From Methylobacterium nodulans ORS 2060 (GTDB lineage: Bacteria; Pseudomonadota; Alphaproteobacteria; Rhizobiales; Beijerinckiaceae), in contig NC_011894.1 of assembly GCF_000022085.1 (NCBI RefSeq), forward strand, positions 460,501 to 524,500: a stretch of 64,000 bases of DNA, read 5' to 3'. The notes under the pieces are model-generated. The model had not been told where the DNA came from and did no database searches. It was given only the letters and a program-made list of their open reading frames with translations. Below are positions 34,239 to 44,433 of the stretch, in pieces; position 1 is the stretch's first letter; every line of letters starts with the position of its first letter. The position numbers and the translations under genes were made by a program.

Positions 34239-35383
34239 GCCGGCCCCTCGATCTCGTGGTTCTGGGCCTCAGCCTGTCCTCGTCCTGGGGCAACGGCCAT
34301 GCCACCACCTACCGGGCGCTGCTGAAGGCCTTCGCGGCGCGGGGCCACCGGGTGACCTTCCTGGAACGGGACGTGCCCTGGTACGCGGCGCATCGCGACC
34401 TCGCCGATCCGGATTACTGCGAGCTGATCCTCTATCCCGACCTCGCTTCCCTCAAGGACCTGCGCCCGCGGCTCCTGCGGGCGGATGCGGCGATCGTCGG
34501 CTCCTACGTGCCGGACGGCGTCGCGGTCGGCCGCTGGGCCATCGCGGCGATGCGCGAAGCCGGCGGCGTCGCGGCCTTCTACGACATCGACACGCCCGTC
34601 ACCCTCGCCAAGCTCGCCCGCGGCGACCACGAATACCTCACCCCCGACCTGATCCGCGCCTACGACCTCTATCTCTCCTTCACGGGCGGGCCGGTGCTGG
34701 CGCGCCTGGAGCGGGAGCACGGCTCACCGCTCGCGCGAGCGCTCTACTGCTCCGTCGACCCGGCGCATTACACCCCGGGCGGCGCCAAGCCTTCCTATGA
34801 TCTCTCGTATCTCGGCACCTACAGCCCGGACCGGCAGCCGACCCTGGAGCGGCTGCTGATCGAGCCCGCCCGGCGGGCGCCCCACCTGCGCTTCGTGGTC
34901 GCCGGGCCGCAATACCCCGCCGACATCGCCTGGCCGGCCAATGTGGAGCGGCGCGAGCATGTCGGTCCCGCCGATCATCCGGCCTTCTACGCGGCGAGCC
35001 GCTGGACCCTCAACGTCACCCGCGCCGACATGCGGGAAGCGGGCTACAGCCCGAGCGTCCGCCTGTTCGAGGCCGCCGCCTGCGGCACGCCGATCCTGTC
35101 GGATGCCTGGCCCGGCCTCGACACGATCCTGACGCCGGGGCGCGAGATCGTGGCGGCGGACGGCCCGGAGGCGGTGCTGCGTGCCCTGACCGAGACCCCC
35201 GAACCCGACCGTGCGGCCCTCGCGCGGGCGGCCCGCCGCCGCGTGCTCGCCGCCCACAGTGCCGCGCATCGGGCGACGGAACTCGAAGCGGCGCTCGGCG
35301 AGGCCCGCGCCAGGGCCGCGCAGAAATACCCACAGCATGTATGGAAACTCGGCTTCAGCGAGCGCGTTGGGGAGCGAAGGTAA
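34235..35383 (+). CDS. CgeB-like glycosyltransferase (copy 3 of 3)
   Basis: 382 aa, GTG start. VVLGLSLSSSWGNGHATTYRALLKAF at the N-terminus, AFYDIDTPVTLAKLARGDHEYLTPDLI in the middle, YDLSYLGTYSPDRQPTLERL between lobes, and the C-terminal PSVRLFEAAACGTPILSDAWPGLDTILTPG donor-site region. Shares FxDxDxPxTLAxL and the RVFEAA/RLFEAA motifs with copy 2, so the pair arose by duplication. Last gene before the UDP-xylose-synthase-like SDR. Confidence 0.86.
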   Translation: MSRPLDLVVLGLSLSSSWGNGHATTYRALLKAFAARGHRVTFLERDVPWYAAHRDLADPDYCELILYPDLASLKDLRPRLLRADAAIVGSYVPDGVAVGRWAIAAMREAGGVAAFYDIDTPVTLAKLARGDHEYLTPDLIRAYDLYLSFTGGPVLARLEREHGSPLARALYCSVDPAHYTPGGAKPSYDLSYLGTYSPDRQPTLERLLIEPARRAPHLRFVVAGPQYPADIAWPANVERREHVGPADHPAFYAASRWTLNVTRADMREAGYSPSVRLFEAAACGTPILSDAWPGLDTILTPGREIVAADGPEAVLRALTETPEPDRAALARAARRRVLAAHSAAHRATELEAALGEARARAAQKYPQHVWKLGFSERVGERR

Positions 35384-35441
35384 GTACCTTTCCGCCCGGA
35401 GGCGTGGCCTTCCCGGCGAGGCACACGGCAGAGGAGGCCCC

Positions 35442-36464
<1,023 letters not shown>

Positions 36465-36605
36465 GGGACCCGCGAGCACCGACGCGGGCCTGTGTCCGTC
36501 CCGTCCGGAACGGACCATGGTTCTCGGCGCTTCATCGCCCCGCGTTGGTCTCCGGCGAACCGGCCCCCACACCGCCGGGACGGGCGCCGAGCGGGCGCGG
36601 CCCGC

Positions 36606-36782
36606 TCAACCGTGGCAGGTGCAGCCGGCGTGATCGCACCCGGCGTGGTCCGGATGCCCGGCGGCACATTCGTCGCAGCAATAGGCCCGCCCATCGCGCT
36701 GCACCGCCTTGGCGAGCGGAACGACGCAGACGCAATCCTGACAGGCACACTTGACCATCTCGACCTTGACCGGATCACTCAT
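36606..36782 (-). CDS. Bacterial metallothionein (SmtA/BmtA type)
   Basis: A 58-aa Cys/His-rich protein: VKCACQDCVCVV, then AYCCDECAAGHPDH and GCDHAGCTCHG. Ten Cys and several His match the cyanobacterial/pseudomonad metallothionein fold, which binds Zn, Cd or Cu in a cluster plus a zinc-finger-like half. A strong AGGAGGGCACG ribosome binding site precedes the ATG at 36782. It lies opposite to the UXS gene and between the two halves of the glycan cluster; its role there is unclear, possibly unrelated metal buffering. Confidence 0.9.
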   Translation of the reverse strand: MSDPVKVEMVKCACQDCVCVVPLAKAVQRDGRAYCCDECAAGHPDHAGCDHAGCTCHG

Positions 36783-37050
36783 CGTGCCCTCCTGATGGAC
36801 TCACGGCGTCAGTCTGTCAGCTTTACCTAGCGTATGTCGAGAGGACGCGCATGCCGCTCCTCCGCTCCCTGACGAGGGGCCAATGACGGCGGGTTCTCCG
36901 GCACCGGTCCTCCGTCCGGACGGACTCCGAGCGCCCCAGACGGAACCAGCTGACAGCGAGGCATCCCGGAATCAGTTCATCACCGGCTGCACTAACCCTG
37001 ACGGATGAAACCGGCCGAACGAGCGCTTCCTGATGAGGCAGCCCCACCGG

Positions 37051-37190
37051 CCCTCATGCTGAGGTGCTCGCGCAGCGAGCCTCGAAGCACCCCGGAAGGG
37101 TCCTCCGAAACACCAGTTTGGCCGGGATCACCGGTCTGGGGTGCTTCGAGGGCCGGCTCCCGCCGGCCACCTCAGCATGAGGAGCGGGGC
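37051..37190. repeat. Family A palindromic element (gene-free 36783-37227)
   Basis: CCCTCATGCTGAGGTG at the left and CACCTCAGCATGAGG at the right enclose CCTCGAAGCACCCC / GGGGTGCTTCGAGG. The left flank 36968-37030 (AGTTCATCACCGGCTGCACT, CTGACGGATGAAACCGGCCG) matches the flanks at 3380, 24080 and, inverted, 50210. The rest of the 445-bp gap contains no supported gene. Confidence 0.9.
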
Positions 37191-37227
37191 GGCTTCCACT
37201 CAGGTCAGTTTTCAGGTCAGTTTCTAT

Positions 37228-38085
37228 TCAAGGACAAAGTCCGGCGATCTCCCGCTCCGCCGCCCGCGCGAGGTCGAGGAAGCGGGCCCCGTTCAGCCCC
37301 AGCTGCCACTCCTCGTAGAGGAGCCGTCCCTCGTTCGGCAGGGTATCGAAGCGGTAGGCCGGCGCCTCGCGGAACCGTTCGAGGGCGATCGGCAGGCGGT
37401 TGAGGATCGCGGCTTGCGTCGCATGCGCGGCGAACAGGTCGGCCTTGAGGGCGCAATCCTCCGGATCGAGGTGGAGCGCGATGGCCCGCCGCGGCGGCTG
37501 TGTCGGCAGGAAGGCGCCGGCCTCCGGCCCCTGCGCGCCGCGATGGTAATAGGGCATCTCGATCACCGCGAGGGCTCCGCCCATCAGCCGCTTCGCCCCC
37601 TGCACGGCCAGCGCCACCGCGTCGTGGTCCGGGTGGCCGCCCTCGTAGGCATGGGTGAGCGCGAGCGTGATGCCGCGCGCCGCGAAGATCTCGGCGAGGC
37701 GCCGGGCGAGCGCCGCCAGCGCCTCCGCGACGCCCTGATCCGGCAGGCCGAGGGCGAGGCGCCGCTCGGGCGGCACGCGCGCGAGCGTCAGCGCCGCATC
37801 GAGTTCCCGGGCACGGGCGGCCGCGTAGGCGGTCGGATCCGCGAAACCGTGGCGCGCGGCATCCGGCCCACTGCGCGGCGCACCGTCGGTGACGTGGATG
37901 ACCGCGAGGCCGGCGAGCCGCGGCAGCTGCGCGCCGCAGCCGATGCTCTCGTCGTCGGGATGCGCCACGACGAGCGCCGCGTGGCCGGCCCTCACGGGGC
38001 CGCGGGCCGGATGCGCCAGCGCCGTGAGGAAGGCCTCCGCCTCCGGAGAGGTCGGCGCCAGCGGCCCGGTGACGACGGCGCTCAT
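37228..38085 (-). CDS. PIG-L-family N-acetyl-sugar deacetylase
   Basis: 285 aa with the zinc-binding AHPDDESIG motif near residue 41 and the second ligand in EGGHPDHDAVA. This is the LmbE/PIG-L family that deacetylates GlcNAc-type sugars. It overlaps the glycosidase-like gene upstream by ATGA, so the two are co-translated and probably act on the same glycan or intermediate. No signal peptide; cytoplasmic. Confidence 0.9.
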   Translation of the reverse strand: MSAVVTGPLAPTSPEAEAFLTALAHPARGPVRAGHAALVVAHPDDESIGCGAQLPRLAGLAVIHVTDGAPRSGPDAARHGFADPTAYAAARARELDAALTLARVPPERRLALGLPDQGVAEALAALARRLAEIFAARGITLALTHAYEGGHPDHDAVALAVQGAKRLMGGALAVIEMPYYHRGAQGPEAGAFLPTQPPRRAIALHLDPEDCALKADLFAAHATQAAILNRLPIALERFREAPAYRFDTLPNEGRLLYEEWQLGLNGARFLDLARAAEREIAGLCP

Positions 38086-39017
38086 GCGAGGGAAGCCGGC
38101 ATCGCGAGGGCGTCCGACCGCGGGCGAAGCTGGCCGGCATAGCGCCGGATCATGGCGGTGCAGAACTCCGCGAATTCCTCCTTCACCTGGGGCGGGCTGG
38201 TGTGGTGGGGCGCGATGCCCCGGTGTTCGGGCGTGAAGCAGAAGGTGACCGTGACGTCGAACTCGGCGAGCGCCTCCATCTGCCGGTCGAACCAGTCGAG
38301 GGCGTTCGGCCGGAAGGAATCGGCCCAGGAGAGGCCGGTGCGCAGGTAGCGCACGCCGAGCCGCCGCATCCAGGCGACAGCGTCGTCGAGGCGATGGTCC
38401 TCGAAATGGAACCACTGGCACAGCCCCATCGCGGGGGCGTAGCGGCCGAACTGCTCGAGTGCGGGCTTCGGCGTCCCGTCCTCGCGCAGGAGCCCCATGT
38501 AGAAGTGGCGGTAGTAGGAGGAGCCCTCCGCCTCCTTGTGCCGGGTGGTGGCGCCCCAGGCCTGCGGCAGGTCGTAGAGGCTGTACCAGTGGATGCGCGG
38601 CGTGCGGCCGATCAGCAGCGCGGCGGTGCGCTCAAGGCCGAAGACCTGCACCTCTTCGGCCCCGAAGGTCGACACGCCCACCTCCGTCACCCAGACGGGC
38701 TTGGGCGTCACCGCGCGGATCTCGGCGAGCTTGGCCGGCCACTCGTTGATCTGCCAGAGGTTCCAGTCGAGGGGGAACCCATGCACCGCCACGACGTCGA
38801 CATGGTCGAGGGCGCGCTTCGAATCGAGGAACTGCACGAAGGTCGGATCGATGGGCGAGAGGCCGCCCAGCACGGTGGGCAGCGCGGGCGCCTCCTGCTT
38901 GAGGGCCTGCGCCGCGCAGGCGAGCGTGTCGGCGAAGAGGTGCCAGCCCGGATCGATCTCGGGATCCCAATGCGACTTGTTGTTGGGCTCGTTCCAGATC
39001 ATCGCCGCTTCGATCAT
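38082..39017 (-). CDS. Clan GH-A beta-xylosidase-like protein with circularly permuted TIM-barrel order
   Basis: 311 aa. The acid/base motif WNEPN (Glu10) stands at the very N-terminus and the nucleophile motif WVTEVGVST (Glu112) about 100 residues later. Segments that normally precede WNEPN come last: FHFEDHRLDDAVAWMRRLGV, RYLRTGLSWAD, VTVTFCFTPE and FCTAMIRRYAGQL (residues ~203-297). The protein ends exactly where IWNEPN would follow in a GH39-like enzyme, so the order is beta4-beta8 then beta1-beta3. Both catalytic Glu are kept, so activity is plausible. No signal peptide. Co-translated with the PIG-L deacetylase. Confidence 0.82.
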   Translation of the reverse strand: MIEAAMIWNEPNNKSHWDPEIDPGWHLFADTLACAAQALKQEAPALPTVLGGLSPIDPTFVQFLDSKRALDHVDVVAVHGFPLDWNLWQINEWPAKLAEIRAVTPKPVWVTEVGVSTFGAEEVQVFGLERTAALLIGRTPRIHWYSLYDLPQAWGATTRHKEAEGSSYYRHFYMGLLREDGTPKPALEQFGRYAPAMGLCQWFHFEDHRLDDAVAWMRRLGVRYLRTGLSWADSFRPNALDWFDRQMEALAEFDVTVTFCFTPEHRGIAPHHTSPPQVKEEFAEFCTAMIRRYAGQLRPRSDALAMPASLA

Positions 39018-39182
39018 GCGGGCTCCTCAGCTGTGTGACGGCTCGTCCTGCCCCTCATGGCGGCCGGGGAGCGGTGGGGCAAGGCACGGCCTTGCACGCA
39101 CGCAAAGGCGATTTGGCAGGTGAGGCCCTGGCGGCAAGGGCGCGGAACGCGCACGTCGTGACCGACCGATGGAGATCCCCCG

Positions 39183-40142
39183 ATGCAGCTCACCGGAATC
39201 CACCACCTCACCGCCGTCACGGCGCAGGCCGCCGACAATTTCGCCTTCTACACCCGCGTGCTCGGCCAGCGCCTCGTGAAGAAGACCGTCAACCAGGACG
39301 ACGTCTCGGCCTTTCACCTGTTCTATGGCGACGGTGTCGCCTCGCCGGGCTCGGACCTGACCTTCTTCGACTGGCCGGCCCCGCGCGAGCGGCGCGGCAC
39401 GAACAGCATCGCCCGCACCCTGCTGCGGGTGGCCGGCCCCGAGGCCATCGCGTGGTGGCGCGAGCATCTCGGCCGCCAGGGGGTCAGCCACCGCCTGCCG
39501 GTGGAGCGCGACGGGCGGCTCACCCTCGACTTCGAGGATCCGGAGGGCCAGCGGCTCGGCCTCGTGGACGATGGCGGCGCCGGCGAGGCCCATCCCTGGG
39601 CCGGCAGCCCGGTGCCGGCCGAGCACCAGATCCGCGGGCTCGGGCCGATCCTGCTCAGCGTCGCCGACCCGGCCGCAACGGAGGCGGTGCTCACCGGCGT
39701 GCTCGGGATGCGGCCGATGCGCGAGTACCCGGCCGGCGACGCGGCGGCCGAGCGCTCGGCGGAGCGGCCGGTGCGGGTCTACGCGATGGGGGCGGGCGGC
39801 CCGGCGGCGGAGCTGCACGTGGTGGCCGAGCCCGATCTCGGCCCGGCCCGGCCCGGGGCCGGCGGCGTCCATCACGTGGCCTTCCGCATCCCCGATGCGG
39901 CGTACGAGGCCTGGGCCGACCGGCTGCGGACCCTGCGGGTGCCGTCGAGCGGCCCGGTCGACCGCTACTACTTCCGCAGCCTCTACTTCCGGGAGCCGAA
40001 CGGGATCCTGTTCGAGATCGCGACCGACGGCCCGGGCTTCGCGACGGACGAGCCCCTGGACAGGCTCGGCGAGCGCCTCGCGCTCCCGCCCTTCCTGGAG
40101 CCGCGCCGGGCGCAGATCGAGGCGGGGCTGAAGCCGCTGTAA
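39183..40142 (+). CDS. Ring-cleaving dioxygenase (two-domain glyoxalase fold, MhqA/MhqO-like)
   Basis: 319 aa. Two vicinal-oxygen-chelate modules: the first begins [26 protein letters not shown], the second contains [14 protein letters not shown], with metal ligands His8 (of GIHH), His in VHHVAF and Glu in [15 protein letters not shown]. The family cleaves hydroquinone-type rings with Fe(II). Divergent from the glycosidase gene and followed by a strong stem-loop at 40160-40197. Confidence 0.9.
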   Translation: MQLTGIHHLTAVTAQAADNFAFYTRVLGQRLVKKTVNQDDVSAFHLFYGDGVASPGSDLTFFDWPAPRERRGTNSIARTLLRVAGPEAIAWWREHLGRQGVSHRLPVERDGRLTLDFEDPEGQRLGLVDDGGAGEAHPWAGSPVPAEHQIRGLGPILLSVADPAATEAVLTGVLGMRPMREYPAGDAAAERSAERPVRVYAMGAGGPAAELHVVAEPDLGPARPGAGGVHHVAFRIPDAAYEAWADRLRTLRVPSSGPVDRYYFRSLYFREPNGILFEIATDGPGFATDEPLDRLGERLALPPFLEPRRAQIEAGLKPL

Positions 40143-40159
40143 GCGTGAAGGAGCAGATG

Positions 40160-40197
40160 CGGGATCCCCTCTCCCACTCGGGAGAGGGGATCCCGCG
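40160..40197 (+). terminator. 17-bp perfect stem-loop after the dioxygenase gene
   Basis: GCGGGATCCCCTCTCCC (40160-40176), a four-base loop, then its exact complement (40181-40197). No U-tract follows. It lies between convergent genes and shares its CCCCTCTCCC core with the stem-loops at 57364 and 63121. Confidence 0.7.
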
Positions 40198-40252
40198 CCC
40201 TCTTGTCTCCGAACAGATCAACCGGAAGCCGTATGAAAAGCGGCGCCCCGCC

Positions 40253-40879
40253 CTACACGTCCTTGTCGAGGACTTCCTTGCTCTCGACCGTGGTGTCGGC
40301 CTTCAGATGGTAGACCAGCGGCACGCCGGTCCACAGCTCCAGGCCCGGGATCGTCTCGGTGGTGAGCCCGTCGAGCACCATGACGAGGGCACGCAGGGAG
40401 TTGCCGTGGGCCGCCACCAGCACCCGCTCGCCGCGCATCACGCGCGGCAGTATCTCGCGCATCGTGTAGGGCAGCACGCGGGCGACCGTGTCCTTCAGGC
40501 TCTCGCCGCCGGGCGGGGGCACGTCGTAGGAGCGGCGCCAGACATGGACCTGCTCCTTGCCCCAGCGCTCACGGGCGTCGTCCTTGTTGAGGCCCGAGAG
40601 GTCGCCGTAATCGCGCTCGTTCAGCGCCGCGTCGGCGATGGTCGGCAGGTCCGGCTGGCCGAGCTCCTCCAGGATCAGCTCGGCCGTGCGCTGGGCCCGG
40701 GTCAGGGCCGAGGTGAAGGCGACGTCGAACCGGATGCCCTTCGCCTTCAGCCGCCGGCCCGCCGCCCGCGCCTCGGCGACGCCGATTTCGGTGAGGTCCG
40801 GATCGCGCCAGCCGGTGAAGAGATTTTTCAGGTTCCACTCGCTCTGGCCGTGCCGCGCGAGGACGAGAAGGCGCTCCAT
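40253..40879 (-). CDS. gpmA: 2,3-bisphosphoglycerate-dependent phosphoglycerate mutase
   Basis: 208 aa. The catalytic histidine is in [12 protein letters not shown] and the second in [11 protein letters not shown], with the [13 protein letters not shown] segment typical of dPGM. The length matches the short alphaproteobacterial form. Interconverts 3- and 2-phosphoglycerate in glycolysis/gluconeogenesis. It follows dapB by 31 bp on the same strand, so they probably form one operon. Confidence 0.95.
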   Translation of the reverse strand: MERLLVLARHGQSEWNLKNLFTGWRDPDLTEIGVAEARAAGRRLKAKGIRFDVAFTSALTRAQRTAELILEELGQPDLPTIADAALNERDYGDLSGLNKDDARERWGKEQVHVWRRSYDVPPPGGESLKDTVARVLPYTMREILPRVMRGERVLVAAHGNSLRALVMVLDGLTTETIPGLELWTGVPLVYHLKADTTVESKEVLDKDV

Positions 40880-40910
40880 GGTCTTTCAAGCCGCTCCGTG
40901 ATGCCGGGGA

Positions 40911-41708
40911 TCAGAGTCCCAGGACGTCGTCCATGTCGTAGAGGCCGGGCTTCTGCGGGAAGGCCCACAGCGCGGCCCTGACCGCCCCGCGCGCGAAGAT
41001 CCCGCGATCCTCGGCCCGGTGGGTGAGCTCGATCCGCTCGCCGGCCCCGGCGAAGATCACGCTGTGCTCGCCGACCACGCTGCCGCCGCGCAGGGTCGCA
41101 AAGCCGATCGTGCCGGGGACGCGGGCGCCCGTATGGCCGTCGCGCACAGCCACCTTGCGCTCGGCGAGCGCCACGGCCCGTCCCTCGGCCGCCGCCTTCC
41201 CGAGGAGGAGCGCCGTGCCGGAGGGCGCATCGACCTTGTGGCGGTGATGCATCTCCAGGATCTCGATGTCGAACTCCTCGCCGAGCGTCGCCGCCACCTT
41301 CCGCACGAGGCCCGCCAGCAGGTTGACCCCGAGGGACATGTTGCCCGAACGCACGATGCGCGCGTGGCGGGAGGCGGCGTCGAGCTTCTTCAGGTCGTCC
41401 GCGGAGAGGCCGGTCGTGCCGACCACGTGGACGAGGCGGGCCTGCGCGGCGAGTTCGGCGTAAAAAACCGTGGTGGCCGGCGCCGTGAAATCGAGGACGC
41501 CGTCGGCCTCCGCGAAAGCCCGCAGCGGGTCGTCCGTGACGGCAAGGCCGAGCGGCGGCAGGCCGGCGAGCACGCCCGCATCCTCGCCGATCGCGGCCGA
41601 GCCCTCACGCGCAACCGCCCCCGCCAATGTGCAACCCTCAGTGCCGACGACCGTCTGGATCAGCATCCGGCCCATGCGCCCGGAGGCGCCCACCACCACG
41701 AGACGCAT
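40911..41708 (-). CDS. dapB: 4-hydroxy-tetrahydrodipicolinate reductase
   Basis: 265 aa. NAD(P)-binding [15 protein letters not shown], the catalytic [14 protein letters not shown] segment and [23 protein letters not shown] are all present. Second committed step of lysine/diaminopimelate synthesis. ATG at 41708 gives the standard N-terminus; upstream in-frame codons lie in non-conserved sequence. Confidence 0.96.
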   Translation of the reverse strand: MRLVVVGASGRMGRMLIQTVVGTEGCTLAGAVAREGSAAIGEDAGVLAGLPPLGLAVTDDPLRAFAEADGVLDFTAPATTVFYAELAAQARLVHVVGTTGLSADDLKKLDAASRHARIVRSGNMSLGVNLLAGLVRKVAATLGEEFDIEILEMHHRHKVDAPSGTALLLGKAAAEGRAVALAERKVAVRDGHTGARVPGTIGFATLRGGSVVGEHSVIFAGAGERIELTHRAEDRGIFARGAVRAALWAFPQKPGLYDMDDVLGL

Positions 41709-41844
41709 GGCGTCCGCTCCTTGCTGCGGCGCAACCGGGCCGCGTGCGGGGTCTACAGGGCGGGGCCTCTCCTGCCAAGGCGCCCCGACCCGTCCAGGAC
41801 AGGTGGAGTCCGGCTCTCCGTTCGGACAGATGCAGTCCGAGGGC

Positions 41845-42552
41845 TCAGCGCCCCCGGGCCGCGAGCAGGGGTTCGAGCACATCGCTCACCCCCGTGAGGG
41901 TGATCTGGGTGCCGATGCAGAGGAGCAGGAAGGCCGAGAGGCGCCCGAGCACCCGGGCCCGGGCATGGCCGATGCGCTTCACCACCCGGTCGGCCGACGC
42001 ATAGGCGATGCGCACCGAGGCCGCGATCACCAGCACCGCCAGCGTGGCGCCGAGCAGGAAGCCCCAGCGGGCCGCGCCCGCCTCCGGCCGGCTCGCCGCG
42101 AGCGCGATGATGACCGAGATCGTGCCGGGCCCCGTCGTGAAGGGCAGGGTCAGCGGGAAGAAGGCGATCTCGTCGAGCCCGCCGGATTCCACGCCCACTT
42201 CCCGGTCGCGCGTCTTGGCGGACGCGGCGTCGGCCGCCTTGCGGGCCTCGCGCTCCTCCGGCACGGCGAGCAGCCGCCAGGCCTGGGCCGCCACCACGAG
42301 CCCGCCCGCGATGCGAAGCGCCGCGAGCGAGATGCCGAAGAAGCTGAGGAGCGTGGCGCCCAGCCAGAGCGAGACCAGCATCACCGCCGCCGCGTAGATG
42401 CCGATGCGGCGCGCGAGCAGCACCCGTTCCTCATGGGTGCGGCGGCCCGTGACCTCGGCGAAGATCAGCGCCCCTCCGAGCGGGTTGATGATCGAGAACA
42501 GGGCGGGAAGCGCGAGCAGGAAGCTCTGCAGGGCGGATTCGATGGCGGGCAT
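41845..42552 (-). CDS. MarC-family integral membrane protein
   Basis: 235 aa with six hydrophobic segments and the MarC/UPF0056 hallmarks: [21 protein letters not shown] at the N-terminus, [15 protein letters not shown], and [20 protein letters not shown] in the middle. Inner-membrane protein of unclear transport function; despite the name the family is not a proven resistance determinant. Same strand and 7 bp downstream of the methyltransferase. Confidence 0.93.
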   Translation of the reverse strand: MPAIESALQSFLLALPALFSIINPLGGALIFAEVTGRRTHEERVLLARRIGIYAAAVMLVSLWLGATLLSFFGISLAALRIAGGLVVAAQAWRLLAVPEEREARKAADAASAKTRDREVGVESGGLDEIAFFPLTLPFTTGPGTISVIIALAASRPEAGAARWGFLLGATLAVLVIAASVRIAYASADRVVKRIGHARARVLGRLSAFLLLCIGTQITLTGVSDVLEPLLAARGR

Positions 42553-42559
42553 GGGGCGC

Positions 42560-43300
42560 TCAGACGCCTCCCGGCACCGGCGCGGGCGCCGGCACCAGCA
42601 CGGGGGCGCGCAGCCGCGCCGCGCGGCGGGCCTGCACGGTCACCGGCCGGTGGAGCTGCTTGATCGCGTCGACCACGTGCAGGCCGGCGAAGGGCAGCGA
42701 CAGGCTGGTGCCGACCCTCTCCCAGGCGCTCGCGGTGCGCAGCGTGATCCAGCCCTCGACGGGCGGCACGTAGAGCGTCTCGGCCCAGCCCTCGGGCGAG
42801 AACAGCGTCTCGCGCATCAGCCGGCCGAGCTGCGAGCGGCTGTAGGGCTGACCGTGCCCGAAGGGCGTGGCGTCGCGCCGCGCCCAGAGGCCGCGGCGGT
42901 TGGGCACCACCAGCACCAGCCGTCCGCCCGGGGTGAGCACGCGCCAGACCTCCTGCAGCAACTCGGCGGGGCTCTCCACTGCCTCGATGGCATGCACCAG
43001 GATCACCCGGTCCACCGCCGCCTCCGGCAGGGGCATCATGGTCGGATCGACCAGGGCCGAGGCCGAGCGACCGGTGGCCGGCCAGTTCACCACCCCCTGC
43101 ATGGCTGGCATGAAGGCGAGCGTGCGCTCCGCTGCGTGCCGCACCGGCCCGAGATACGGCACCGCGTAGCCGAGGCCGAGCACCCGCAGGCCGGCGACGG
43201 AGCCGAGGAACCGGTGCACCGTGCGGCCGACAAGGCGCTGCGTCACGGCGCCGAGAGGCCCGCTGTAGAAGGCGCGAAGATCGGTGACGTCGACGCTCAT
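42560..43300 (-). CDS. Class I SAM-dependent methyltransferase
   Basis: 246 aa. The cofactor motif appears as RVLGLGYAVPYLGP, with the post-I acidic region RVILVHAIEAVESP and the motif WRVLTPGGRLVLVVPNRRGLWARRD of type-11 methyltransferases. In rhizobia related genes are commonly divergent from glyoxalase II, as here (gloB starts at 43507 on the other strand). ATG at 43300 was preferred because upstream codons show no conserved features. Substrate unknown. Confidence 0.88.
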   Translation of the reverse strand: MSVDVTDLRAFYSGPLGAVTQRLVGRTVHRFLGSVAGLRVLGLGYAVPYLGPVRHAAERTLAFMPAMQGVVNWPATGRSASALVDPTMMPLPEAAVDRVILVHAIEAVESPAELLQEVWRVLTPGGRLVLVVPNRRGLWARRDATPFGHGQPYSRSQLGRLMRETLFSPEGWAETLYVPPVEGWITLRTASAWERVGTSLSLPFAGLHVVDAIKQLHRPVTVQARRAARLRAPVLVPAPAPVPGGV

Positions 43301-43506
43301 TGAAGACTGGATGCTCGCGCGACGCGACGAAGGGGGGCCGGAGGTCCGACCCCGCCCTGTCGCGTCCGGGTCATCAATGGGCGCTGTCGGGCCGCACGGC
43401 AAGGCGGGGAGAAAAACCAACCCCGAGCCTCCCCGCAATACCCCGTGCCGGATCCCCGGCGGCGGCGCCCCGCCCTATCTTGTCCCCGACCCGAGGGGAG
43501 ACGACG

Positions 43507-44274
43507 ATGCCCGAGATCCGCACCTTCCTGTGCCGAAGCGACAATATCGGGGTGCTGCTGCACGACCCCGTCACCAGCGCCTGCGCGGCCATCGACGTGC
43601 CGGAGGCGGGCGCGGTCCTGCGTGCCCTGAAGGAGACCGGCTGGAGGCTCACCGACATCCTCGTCACCCACCGGCACTTCGACCACGTGGAGGGCATCCC
43701 GGAGGTGAAGGCCCGCACGGGCGCCCGCGTCACCGCGCCGGCCAAGGCGGGGGATGCCGTGCCGGAGGTCGACGCCACGGTGCGCGAGGGGGACGTGGTC
43801 AAGGTCGGCTCCCTCGTCGGGACGGTCTGGGAGACGCCGGGCCACTGCGCCGATCACGTCACCTACTGGTTCGAGCGCGAGCGCCTCGCCTTCGCGGGGG
43901 ACACCCTGTTCACCCTCGGCTGCGGCCGCGTGATGGAGAGCCCACCCGAGGTGCTGTGGCGCTCGCTCAGCCGCTTCCTCGCCCTGCCGGACGAGACCGC
44001 GATCTATTCCGGCCACGACTACGTGCTCTCGAATGCCCGCTTCGCCCTCGCGGCCGATCCGGACAACAGCAACCTCAAGGCCCGGGCCGAGCTCGCCGAG
44101 CGGGTGAAGCGCGACGGGCGCTTCCTCATCCCGACGACCCTCGGCGAGGAGAAGGCGACGAATCCGTTCCTGCGCGCCGGGGAGCCGGCGCTCGCGCGCT
44201 CGGTGGACATGGCTCCGGGCTCCGATCCGGCCGCGGTGTTCGCAGCCCTGCGCGAATGGAAGAACCGCTTCTGA
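43507..44274 (+). CDS. gloB: Hydroxyacylglutathione hydrolase (glyoxalase II)
   Basis: 255 aa metallo-beta-lactamase-fold enzyme. The metal-binding HxHxDH appears as THRHFDH, with further ligands in GHCADHVTY, FAGDTLFTLGCGR and SGHDYVLSN, and the C-terminal IPTTLGEEKATNPFLR glutathione-site segment. Hydrolyses S-lactoylglutathione to lactate. The first position of the usual THHH is Arg in its second residue, which is tolerated. Preceded by GGGGAGACGACG before ATG. Confidence 0.95.
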   Translation: MPEIRTFLCRSDNIGVLLHDPVTSACAAIDVPEAGAVLRALKETGWRLTDILVTHRHFDHVEGIPEVKARTGARVTAPAKAGDAVPEVDATVREGDVVKVGSLVGTVWETPGHCADHVTYWFERERLAFAGDTLFTLGCGRVMESPPEVLWRSLSRFLALPDETAIYSGHDYVLSNARFALAADPDNSNLKARAELAERVKRDGRFLIPTTLGEEKATNPFLRAGEPALARSVDMAPGSDPAAVFAALREWKNRF

Positions 44275-44433
44275 TGCGCGCGCCCTCGCTCCGGCCTCGG
44301 AGGCGCGCGCATCCGTCGGTGCCGAGGGCCGGTTCCGGTTCGACGTGCCGGTGCGCCCGCCCCTCGCGGGGTGGGTGGTGCATGATCACGGCGGGCTCGT
44401 GCCCGCTTCCGCCTCCCTCAAGGATCCCGTGAC

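Noticed and set aside
36823..37047. Open frame within the gap after the metallothionein
   Set aside because: Consists largely of repeat flank sequence shared with other intergenic gaps.
43284..44432. 382-codon open frame overlapping gloB in another frame
   Set aside because: gloB has complete metal-site motifs; the overlapping frame is Arg/Pro/Gly-rich noise.
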